Source of the DNA: JBBROH01 sp038229595
Lineage (GTDB): Bacteria; Chloroflexota; Chloroflexia; QHBQ01
DNA: 25,740 nt
Direction: 5' to 3'
Assembly: GCA_038229595.1 (NCBI GenBank)
Contig: JBBROH010000035.1
Coordinates: 1-25,740 of the forward strand
Shown: positions 1 through 7,500 of the stretch, piece by piece
Layout: the number at the start of each line of letters is the position of its first letter
Numbering within the stretch: the first letter of the stretch is position 1
Position numbers and translations under genes: made by a program
Notes under the pieces: generated by a model
What the model was told of the DNA's origin: nothing
The model's input: only the letters and a program-made list of their open reading frames with translations
Database searches by the model: none

Positions 1-141
1 TGGGTTGTACTGGCGACTGGTCGGCTGCTGGTTGGCTGCCAGATGCTTTATATCATACGGCCCTTCTGGGCTGCTGTCAAGCCTCGAACTACTGTGCTAA
101 TCATACAACATAATTGCTCGGCTGACAAGTGGTTTTCCACA
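1..141. repeat. Terminal overlap, left copy (circular contig)
   Basis: These 141 bases are identical to 25600-25740. A terminal identity of exactly this length is what a k-mer assembler leaves when it closes a circle, so the molecule is read as a circular replicon of about 25,599 bp. Any feature reaching the right edge continues here. Confidence 0.95.
133..141 (+). promoter_or_regulatory. DnaA-box-like site
   Basis: TTTTCCACA differs by one base from the consensus DnaA box TTATCCACA. It lies in the gap between the replication gene and the partition operon, flanked by CAAGTGG (126-132) and CCACTTG (180-186). A single near-match could be chance; position is the main support. Confidence 0.35.
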
Positions 142-225
142 TTTTGCTGCTTTTTCTCTACAATTCCGTCTTGCAACTGCCACTTGGCGACTTGCGAGTA
201 AGCACAAACCAGGGTGGTTAGGTTA

Positions 226-345
226 CTAACCAGTTATCCAGTTATCGCAGTTACCCAATTTCCTGTATTCTTTCATGACCGCGTGTAGGAGTTGTTAGAA
301 AGATATGGGAAAAGCGGTAACTGCGATAACTGGATAACTGGTTAG
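226..345. repeat. 30-bp perfect inverted repeat with internal 8-bp tandem units
   Basis: The arms 226-255 and 316-345 are perfect reverse complements separated by 60 bases. Within the left arm CCAGTTAT occurs twice in tandem (230-237, 238-245), followed by the related CGCAGTTA (246-253). The right arm repeats this in opposite orientation. The element lies just upstream of the partition-operon promoter, so it may be an operator, a partition site or an initiator-binding site. Confidence 0.8.
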
Positions 346-375
346 GATACTAGCTATCTTCTTTAGCTGTTCCAC

Positions 376-405
376 TTGCCCGCAATGTTCGCTTTGTGTT
401 ATAAT
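376..405 (+). promoter_or_regulatory. Promoter of the partition operon
   Basis: TTGCCC at 376-381 and a perfect TATAAT at 400-405, 18 bases apart, with an extended -10 TG at 397-398. It reads into the small HTH gene at 449 and then parA-parB. The 30-bp inverted repeat ends 30 bases upstream of the -35, a place for a regulator to act. Confidence 0.7.
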
Positions 406-448
406 GTGCCAACCAAGAGCTTGACATGAGGAGGTCAATACGTCTATA

Positions 449-694
449 ATGAACGAACAGAACGCAGCGAATGAAGGCCGCGAGATGCTGACGGTGGCCG
501 AGGTTGCAGCGTTGTCCCAGCACCCGCCACAGACTGTCACCCGCTGGATTAGGGAGGGCCGCCTGCCCGCCCGCCGCTACGGTCGCAAGTGGCTAATCCG
601 CCGCTCCGACTGGGACGAGTTCGACCGGCAGGCCGCTGCCGCCTTCAGTCCGCAGGCGCAAGATTTAACGTTAAACATCGGCCAGCAACTTTAG
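449..694 (+). CDS. Excisionase/MerR-like small DNA-binding protein
   Basis: An 81-residue protein with a winged helix-turn-helix of the excisionase type (HTH_17-like): 'LTVAEVAALS' at 14-23, the recognition region 'QTVTRWIREGRLPARR' at 28-43 and 'W..RRSDWDEF' at 48-58. Such proteins bind DNA as recombination directionality factors or as plasmid regulators. No recombinase is encoded here, so a regulatory or partition-accessory role is more likely. A GAGGAGGT sits 13 bases before the ATG, somewhat far; an internal ATG at 485 is possible. The last codons encode DLTLN because they contain a perfect TTTAACGTTAAA site (664-675). parA follows after 18 bases, so it is the first gene of the par operon. 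Confidence 0.8.
   Translation: MNEQNAANEGREMLTVAEVAALSQHPPQTVTRWIREGRLPARRYGRKWLIRRSDWDEFDRQAAAAFSPQAQDLTLNIGQQL
664..675. promoter_or_regulatory. TTTAACGTTAAA palindrome, par-operon copy
   Basis: A perfect 12-bp palindrome identical to nine others in the replication region. It lies in the 3' end of the HTH gene, 38 bases before parA. A degenerate relative, TTTAGCGTTGAG, follows at 690-701. Candidate binding site for ParB or for the small HTH protein. Confidence 0.7.
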
Positions 695-712
695 CGTTGA
701 GGGAACAAGCAG

Positions 713-1519
713 ATGAGTGCATCCACTATTGCGATTGCCAACCAGAAGGGCGGAGTTGGCAAGACGACGACGACGGTCAATCTGGCCGCTGCGCTGACGG
801 AGGCGGGCCGCCGTGTGCTGGTCGTTGACCTCGACCCACAAGCCAATGCGACCGCCAACCTCGGCATCGTCGTAGATGAGGGGCAGCCGACTACCTACGA
901 GGTGTTGCAGCGCGAAAAGGCGCGGCGGCTGCCACTGGCTGAGGTGCTGTTGGAGTGCGAGGGCATCCACGTTGCGCCGTCCAGCATTGACATTGCCGGG
1001 CTGGAGATCGACCTTGCCAGCATGATGTTTGGCAAGGAGCGGGTTCTGCGGGATGCGCTGGCTCCTCTACTGGACGAGTATGATGTGGTGCTGCTTGATT
1101 GCCCGCCCAGCCTCGGCATCCTAACCGTCAATGCGCTGGTGGCGGCTAGCCACGTACTCATGCCAGTGCAGATGGGGGTGTGGTCGGTCAGTGGCATGGC
1201 GAAGCTGCTGGCGACGATTAACGAGGTGCGCGAGAGTAACCCCCGGCTACGACTGCTTGGCATTCTGTTGACTATGGTGGAGAAAAGCCAACTATCCAGC
1301 TTTGTGCGCGAGGAAGCTCAACGGCTGTTGGCGAAGCTGGAACTGCCACCCGACCTGATCATCCCGGTTGAAATCCAGCGGGCGGTCGTCTTTGGCGAAG
1401 CCCCAGTTGGTGGCACCTCGATCTACCACTATGCGAATCCCGATAAGGCGGCCAGCATTGAACGCGCCCGCGACAGCTACCGGCAACTGGCTGAGGAGGT
1501 GTTGCGCCGTGTCCAGTAA
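713..1519 (+). CDS. parA: ParA partition ATPase
   Basis: A 268-residue ParA/Soj-type ATPase that would drive plasmid segregation by ATP-dependent dynamic binding to the nucleoid. The deviant Walker A is KGGVGKTT at residues 12-19, with the signature second lysine two residues before GK-T. 'DLDPQANAT' starts at 39 and the Walker B 'VVLLDCPPS' has its Asp near 129. There is no N-terminal HTH, so it is the short chromosomal/type Ib form rather than the P1 type, and autorepression would need another protein; the HTH protein just upstream is a candidate. GAGGG lies 9 bases before the ATG. The gene overlaps parB by 11 bases. Confidence 0.95.
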   Translation: MSASTIAIANQKGGVGKTTTTVNLAAALTEAGRRVLVVDLDPQANATANLGIVVDEGQPTTYEVLQREKARRLPLAEVLLECEGIHVAPSSIDIAGLEIDLASMMFGKERVLRDALAPLLDEYDVVLLDCPPSLGILTVNALVAASHVLMPVQMGVWSVSGMAKLLATINEVRESNPRLRLLGILLTMVEKSQLSSFVREEAQRLLAKLELPPDLIIPVEIQRAVVFGEAPVGGTSIYHYANPDKAASIERARDSYRQLAEEVLRRVQ

Positions 1520-2360
1520 GCTAGGGCGAGTCGCCCAGAATAATCCCGCACTGAACCATAGCCCGGCGACCAGCAACCGACGGTTGGCGGCAGTGTTTGG
1601 CAAGCCTACTTTTGAGGTTGAGCAGCTTGACCTCGGCTTGATCGACGCTGACCCCGACAACCCGCGTGGCTCTGACCTCGGCGACCTTGAGGGGCTGGCC
1701 GCGTCGGTGGCTGAGGAGGGCGTGCGCCAGCCGATTTATGTGGCAGAGCGTGGCAGTCGCTATCGGACGGTGGAGGGGCATCGCCGGGTGGCGGCTTCGC
1801 GGCTGGCCGAGCGGCAGTCGATCCCAGCCTTCATCTTGCGCGGGGTGGGCGACGACGAACTGGCCGACCTCGCATTGCTGCTCAACACCCAACGGGAAAA
1901 CATACCCCAAAACAGGTTGCTGGACATCAACGACCGCTATCGTCAGCGCGGGGTGGCGGGCAACCGGCGGGCGCGGCTGCTGGGGGTGTCGCCAGCGACG
2001 ATCAGCCTGTGGGATCAGCACGGCGACAAGCTGCGGCAGGGGGTGCCGCTGCGCCACCTGCTGGACGGCAGCTACCAACCGGCAGCCGCGGCTGAAACCG
2101 CGCCAGTAGTTGCGTCCGCCCCAGCCAGTGCGCTGCGCCAGCGTCGGGCCAAGCGGTACTGGGCGGCGGTGCTGGTGGAGCGGGCCGACCGTGACCGGCT
2201 GGGGCGACCACGCACGACCGACGAGCGGATCGCCTTGCTGCGGTTGCGGGAGCAGATTGACGAGTTGTTGAGTGATGGTTTAGATAACTGTAGTGTCGTC
2301 TCTGACAAAGACGTAGCACTCCGTGATCATTATGATCATAGGGTGAGACTGTTGGCTTAA
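1509..2360 (+). CDS. parB: ParB partition protein
   Basis: A 283-residue centromere-binding protein. The N-terminal ParB/Srx domain includes 'DADPDNPRG', 'GLAASVAEEGVRQPIYV' and the CTP-binding-type box 'TVEGHRRVAASRLA' (about 86-99). 'NTQREN' and a helix-turn-helix 'RARLLGVSPATISLW' (about 155-169) follow. The start is GTG at 1509, chosen because GAGGAGGT (1493-1500) lies 8 bases upstream; the open frame runs back to 1368 but that part overlaps parA without an RBS. The canonical chromosomal parS was not found. The TTTAACGTTAAA palindromes are the natural candidate target, an inference. Confidence 0.93.
   Translation: MSSKLGRVAQNNPALNHSPATSNRRLAAVFGKPTFEVEQLDLGLIDADPDNPRGSDLGDLEGLAASVAEEGVRQPIYVAERGSRYRTVEGHRRVAASRLAERQSIPAFILRGVGDDELADLALLLNTQRENIPQNRLLDINDRYRQRGVAGNRRARLLGVSPATISLWDQHGDKLRQGVPLRHLLDGSYQPAAAAETAPVVASAPASALRQRRAKRYWAAVLVERADRDRLGRPRTTDERIALLRLREQIDELLSDGLDNCSVVSDKDVALRDHYDHRVRLLA
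2324..2338. promoter_or_regulatory. 15-bp palindrome at the parB 3' end
   Basis: TGATCATTATGATCA is a perfect odd-centred palindrome (7-1-7) in the last codons of parB, 50 bases before the next gene. A partial CTTAACGTTC follows at 2356-2365. It may be an operator for the downstream gene; no promoter elements were identified with confidence. Confidence 0.35.
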
Positions 2361-2387
2361 CGTTCTGTGATGTTGGAGGGAAGCAGT

Positions 2388-3893
2388 TTGAGGACTACGC
2401 GATACACGGCCAAAGACGTGGTTGAGTTGGCGGGGCGGGGGGAGAGCCAGACACTTGAATACAAGCTGGCGCGTGAGGATCAGACGGAGCTTGGTGAGCT
2501 AATCACCGCCTTTGCTAACGCCGAAGGCGGCACGGTGCTGATCGGCGTGACCGATGACGGCGAGGTGGTAGGTGTGGCCGAGCCGGACGCAATTGAGGCG
2601 AAGTTGGTGGCTGCCGCGCACAGCAGTTCTCCTGCTTTGGATCAGGTGATTGATACCTACATCCTCGATATAGGGGGCAAGGCGGTGGTTGTCGGCCAGC
2701 TTGAGCCGGTGAGCGACGCGGTGTACTCCTACAAGTCGGTGTTTCGACGGCGACGGGGTGCGTCCAACGTTGGGCTATCTGGCCCGGCCTTGAGCGAACT
2801 GGTGCAGCAGCGCAGCAATCGCCGCTTCGACAGTCAGCCGCTAGCTGAACTGGATGTTGAAGCTCTCAACCCCGACAGCATCAACGTCATGCTGGATAGC
2901 TACAAGCGACTGGGGCCGTTGTTCATGGCTGCCACACTAACCCTTGACTCCTACCCTTCAACGTCGGCGGATGAGTTCCTGCATGAGGCTGGGGTACTGG
3001 CAAGGGTCGGCGGGCGCAGCGTGCCGACGGTAGCCGGTTTGCTGATGTTGGGTAGCAACCCACAGCACGTATTGCCGCACGCAACCGTGCAGTGTGGTCG
3101 CTTCCGAGGGTTGACGGTGCGTGGCTTCCATGACCGCAAGCTGTTGCACGGCTCAATATACGAGCAGATGTATGAGGTTATGGCTTTCATCGGCAGGAAT
3201 ACCGCACTGGCGGCCTATATTACCGGGGTTGAGCGTGTGGACGTGCCGCAGTTCCCCATCGCCGCCGTCCGTGAGGCCGTTGCCAACGCACTCATGCACC
3301 GTGACTACTCGGCGCGGGGCGAAGTGATCAACGTCAACATCTTTAACGACAAGATTGAGGTGATCAGCCCCGGCGGCCTGCTGCCGGGCGTGTCGCTGGC
3401 CTCGGTTAGTGCTGGTAATCACCCACTCCGCAATGAGAAGACCGCCGCGCTAATGTCGTGGCTGCGGCTGGTTGAGAGTTGGGGAACGGGTATTGGCCGG
3501 ATGCGTGAGGCAATGCAAGACGCTGGCCTACCACAGCCCGTGTTCGAGGTAAGCGAGACTAGCTTTAAGGTGACGCTGTTCGGCCACGTCGCCATGCCTC
3601 CGACCAGCGTGCAGCCTGCGCCGGTTGAAGATAGCAGGGATGTACCGCCGCGTTGGAAGGGCCTGAACAGCCGCCAGCGTGAGGTGTTGGCCGAGTTTGA
3701 GCAGGCCGGGCGCGGCACGATGACTACTGGCAAGTATGTGGCCCGCTTCGGGGTGTCGGACGAGCAGGCGCGAACTGATCTACTTCAGATTGTTGAGCGC
3801 GGCTTCATGCAGCGACACGGCAAGGGTCGGGCGACGCGCTACGTGCTTGTGCCAGCGGGCGACGGGGAGGAGCGACCAGTCAGTGACAGCTAA
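2388..3893 (+). CDS. AlbA_2/Schlafen-type putative DNA-binding protein with RecG-like C-terminal domain
   Basis: A protein of about 501 residues. The N-terminal AlbA_2 (Schlafen-like) domain shows 'ESQTLEYKLA' near 20-29 and 'ANAEGGTVLIGVTDDGEVVG' near 42-61. The middle/C-terminal part matches the 'ATP-dependent DNA helicase RecG-related' ATPase-like domain: 'REAVANALMHRDYSARGE' near 295-312 and 'VESWGTGIGRM' near 362-372. A winged helix closes the protein. These proteins are common next to plasmid and phage genes as putative regulators; they lack true RecG helicase motifs. TTG at 2388 is preferred because GGAGGG lies 7 bases upstream; ATG 2370 and GTG 2367 are in frame but have no RBS. It probably shares the par operon's transcript. 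Confidence 0.8.
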   Translation: MRTTRYTAKDVVELAGRGESQTLEYKLAREDQTELGELITAFANAEGGTVLIGVTDDGEVVGVAEPDAIEAKLVAAAHSSSPALDQVIDTYILDIGGKAVVVGQLEPVSDAVYSYKSVFRRRRGASNVGLSGPALSELVQQRSNRRFDSQPLAELDVEALNPDSINVMLDSYKRLGPLFMAATLTLDSYPSTSADEFLHEAGVLARVGGRSVPTVAGLLMLGSNPQHVLPHATVQCGRFRGLTVRGFHDRKLLHGSIYEQMYEVMAFIGRNTALAAYITGVERVDVPQFPIAAVREAVANALMHRDYSARGEVINVNIFNDKIEVISPGGLLPGVSLASVSAGNHPLRNEKTAALMSWLRLVESWGTGIGRMREAMQDAGLPQPVFEVSETSFKVTLFGHVAMPPTSVQPAPVEDSRDVPPRWKGLNSRQREVLAEFEQAGRGTMTTGKYVARFGVSDEQARTDLLQIVERGFMQRHGKGRATRYVLVPAGDGEERPVSDS

Positions 3894-3915
3894 TTGTCAA
3901 TTGTAGGGGGCGAAC

Positions 3916-4012
3916 TTGGCGATTACTTGGCATTTAATTGGCGATTAGGCGGGCAGTTGCGGTGCCTAATCGCCAACTTTTGGTGACTGGCTTGGCGATT
4001 AGTTGGCGATTA
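3916..4012. repeat. Five TTGGCGATTA repeats
   Basis: Forward copies at 3916-3925, 3938-3947, 3992-4001 and 4003-4012, and one reverse copy at 3967-3976. Forward spacings of 22, 54 and 11 bases are close to whole turns of the helix, as expected for protein-binding iterons. The function is unknown: origin iterons, an operator or a second partition site are all possible. Confidence 0.85.
3938..3976 (+). terminator. Hairpin after the AlbA_2 gene
   Basis: TTGGCGATTAGGC (3938-3950) pairs perfectly with 3964-3976 around a 13-base loop, 45 bases after the stop codon. There is no clear T-run, only CTTTT. It uses two of the TTGGCGATTA repeats, so it may be an operator rather than a terminator. Confidence 0.4.
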
Positions 4013-4384
4013 GTACAGGAGTGGTGGGGTAAAACGACAGGCAGGGTGTTGCCTCTGTAAACCCTCTGTTGGTGCTGAAGCTGCTGGCTTGTACTAAGGG
4101 CTGCCAAGCGTATGACTGAACAAAGTTACATAGCGCAGGCGTTTGGCTATACCAAGCTATTAGCCTCCTACAACCTGCTAGCAGCAACCAACGGTGGACT
4201 ACATAGCGCATGGCATGGATGCAGGTGCTAGCTCTAAGTCGCCTTAGAAGCATCAACGAATGAACTCGACAGACTGGTAGAGCCAGATCACCTACCAAGC
4301 TGGTAACAAAGTTTGGAGGAGGGGACACATCTCACCCATGATGCACGGATTTTCGGAGGAAGTGACAAAATATGGCTGAGGCTA

Positions 4385-4413
4385 TTGACTCTTGGGACGA
4401 AGGCTGATACAAT
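4385..4413 (+). promoter_or_regulatory. Promoter of the secreted propeller-lipase gene
   Basis: TTGACT (4385-4390), a 17-base spacer and TACAAT (4408-4413), with an extended -10 TG at 4405-4406. Predicted transcription starts near 4420, about 90 bases before the GTG start. Confidence 0.7.
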
Positions 4414-4511
4414 GACCATGAGGTAAAGTCAAACTGTCATTGGAACAGTTGGTTTACCGAGCTTGCAGGCATCCGAGGGTGAAGCAACTTAAATCATGTA
4501 GGAGTGCTGAT

Positions 4512-7500
4512 GTGCTAACCTCATTCAAGACATGGTTTTCAGCGTGCCTAGTTCTAGCAGTGGCAGTCTTGCTGGTGGCAAGCTCTGTTGCTACTTCTGT
4601 GTCAATTGCGCAGGCTGTGCTACCTGCACAATCCAAGTTGCCAGTGGGCAACGTGCAGCCGACTTCTAGCTCTCTCACAATAGATGTCCCGACAGTTGCT
4701 TGTGTACCAAACCGGAGCCAGTGGTGTGTTGTTGGGAGCAGAGACTTTCCTGGTGCTTACGACCTTGCTCTTAGTGATAACAATGATGTTTGGGTAGTTA
4801 GCAATGCGGCTAGAAATCCAGAGCAAGTGAGTAATAATGACATATACAGATTTAGGAATGGGCAGTGGTTCTACTCCACAATTGTGTACACAGGTGCTGC
4901 AAACGTTTCCATGTTTGGTGTTACCGCTCTTGATAATAATAACGTTTGGGCTGTAGGTGAACACAAGCTCGCTGGCTATACCCTAAGTACCTACATGGTT
5001 AAATGGAACGGTACTAGTTGGACTGATGTACCAAGTGTTAACATAGGTGGCCCTAGCATTCATGACAGGTTTAATGACGTAGCAGCAGTGTCAATTACCA
5101 ATGTGTGGGCGGTGGGTGATCAATTTAATGCAGATTTCAATGGCCCGGAATGGCACCGCACCCTTATTCAGCACTGTAGTACCATTAGTTGCACATTGGA
5201 GCCAAGTCCTAATCGCTGGCCGAACGGCTACAATGTACTGCTGGGGGTTGGTGCTGTTGCTAGCAATGACGTTTGGGCGGTTGGACTACAAGGCCAGGTA
5301 GTAGGCTACCCAAACAACAGGTCATCTATTCCACTGATTCTACATTACAACGGAACTTCTTGGACTGAGTACGATCCTAATGTTTCATGGTCGCTTAACA
5401 GGTTTGAGGTGCTATACGATCTGGATTTTGCCGCCCCTAATGACGTATGGGCGGTTGGTCGGTCCTTTGAGTCCGGAAATCTGTTTAGGCCCCTGATTTA
5501 TCATTATGACGGCACTTCATGGCAGCGTCTTCCGCTCTCTTCCTTGCCACAAATCCCCAACAGCTCCTCAGCACAACTGTATGATGTAGCAGTTAGCAGT
5601 GCAAATGATGTTTGGGCTGTAGGTGTGTACAAGGATGCAACTGCAACTCAGGAACAACCACAACAGCCTTCTGCGCCAGAAGGTGGGCCTCCATCTGAGC
5701 GGTTCGCTGATCCACTGCCTGGTGATCGTACCTTGGTAATGCATTGGAACGGTATCGACTGGCAGGTAGTGCCTAGCGAGAGTCCACGAGACAACAGTAG
5801 GCTGATTGCAGCTAGCACATTGCCAAGTCAGCGGAGCGTTCGTGGCCGACCATGGGCTGTCGGTACATCTATCTTCAACCCTGGATTGGATGGAGTCCGT
5901 ACTGCTATCCTAGAGAGTACTGATCGCACAGACAACGTGTGCAGCCCGAAAAGAACCAACGCCGAAGATGCGTTTGGGGATGACAGCTATCAATTCAACA
6001 TATCATGCTTTGTCACTGGTCAACCCAGTGCAAGTGGTCAGGTTGATATCAATCGCTACTACGGGATGCTGCAAGATAGTAATGCCTTGACTGGTACAGT
6101 CAGTACAGCAACCATCAGCCGAACCGTAGCCACAACTGCAACCCTGACCGTCCATGCCAACGGTATTGCTGCTGGGGAGCGAATTACGGCCACCCTCAAC
6201 GGCTACGCTCATGTGCTTACAAACAGCAGAGACGGCTTGCTCACGGCGGCTGTGCCAATAACTGAGCTGGTTTTGCCACGTAAGGGAGTTCTTACTTTTA
6301 GCAATGGAGTAATCACTGACGCAAATGCGCCTCCGACTGCCACCAACTATCTGATGCTAACCCGCACGAACACCGCAACCACTTGGACACAACTTGATGT
6401 TGGTCTCCGCATTCGTGGACTGCGACCACTGATCCTTCAGGATGGCTTCAACCCCGATCAAACGACCCCAGACCATTATGTGGAACCCGGTCAGGCTGCT
6501 GCCTGGTGGAGTACCTCCCTGCTTGATCAGTACCTACCAGGCATCCGCAACGACTTTACACATTACGCAGCTAGAGACGGCCATGCCTCCACTGCCGCAG
6601 GTGGCACACGCTTGGCAGCGGAGCTTGGCTGGATCACCACTGCTTATGGCGTGAACAAAGTCAACGTAGTCGGCTACTCAATCGGTGGTATTTGGGCGCG
6701 GGAAGCTGCCAGCTCTGTAGGGCCGAAGATTGGTACGATAGTGTTGCTTGGCGCACCCAATGCTGGCAGCTACTGGGCCGACGGGGCTATCGGTAGTGGT
6801 ATCTTCGGCTGGCTACAGAACCTTAACCAAGCATTGCTCCAAGCTAGTTCGTTGTGGATGCGAGCCTACAACCTCGACCCTCAACATCAGCAGGCACCCG
6901 GAGTCTACTATGTAGCGCAAGCAGGCGTAAGTGAGGCTGAGGGACAGGCTGATGGCTTCTGTGAAGTGTGCAGCGTCTACTCCCTGGCGTATACACATGA
7001 CCTTGACCCTGTTGCTCTCAACAGCAGCAGCCCAGAGGCCGCTGGTCAGCTACGTAGCAGCGAGGAGACGCTGGCAAACCTTGCACCGATCCTGCGGATG
7101 CAAGGCAACAGCTTGCAGGAGGACTATACCCCACCTGATGCGCCAGGTACTGGCTTTGGCACGCTCGGGATGAACAACACTCAACTTGAAGTGTCAGGAT
7201 CACCTTCTACTCAAGGGCAGATGCAGTTCCCTCTCATTTCTGGCACGGTGAGTACAGGAAATGTATACACACGTTCGGTTCAGGTTGATGAAACTGGCTC
7301 AGTCAGTTTCATCTTGGGGCGGCGACATTCAAACACAGCCTTGGAGCTAACCCTACGTGACCCGCTAGGTAACATCATCACCCCAACTGGGAGATACACC
7401 TCCAGCAGCTACCTCTCCACTATCAACGGGGTGCAGTACAATGTTGGGCTGCCAGTGACTGGCACCTGGCGAGCAATAGTCAAACCACTGACTTTGACCA

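Larger units (their letters stand above)
1..448. other. Regulatory / candidate origin region (continues from 25304 across the junction)
   Basis: This is the longest backbone stretch without a convincing gene, lying between the replication gene and the partition operon. It holds a DnaA-box-like TTTTCCACA (133-141), a T-rich segment after it, a 30-bp perfect inverted repeat (226-255 / 316-345) built from 8-bp tandem units, and a strong promoter for the partition operon (376-405). Together with 25304-25599 it is my best candidate for the replication origin. That is inference from context: no iteron array of a known Rep family was recognised. Confidence 0.5.
3894..4511. other. Intergenic region between backbone and cargo
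   Basis: The left part (3916-4012) carries a cluster of five TTGGCGATTA repeats. The middle (4013-4370) shows no convincing gene; TACATAGCGCA occurs twice (about 4128 and 4200). The right end holds the promoter of the large secreted protein (4385-4413). A minus-strand open frame at 3999-4328 has no RBS and no recognisable domain. Confidence 0.6.

Noticed and set aside
449..694. Phage-type excisionase working with an integrase
   Set aside because: No integrase or attachment site is seen on the plasmid, so a regulatory role in the par operon is more economical.
1368..1508. Upstream extension of parB
   Set aside because: In frame but inside parA without an RBS; GTG 1509 has a perfect RBS and gives the family's usual N terminus.
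2388..3893. True RecG helicase
   Set aside because: Walker A and SF2 helicase motifs are absent; only the RecG-related C-terminal ATPase-like and AlbA_2 regions are seen.
3999..4328. 109-codon minus-strand frame
   Set aside because: No RBS and no domain, and its end overlaps the TTGGCGATTA repeats; the composition looks non-coding.
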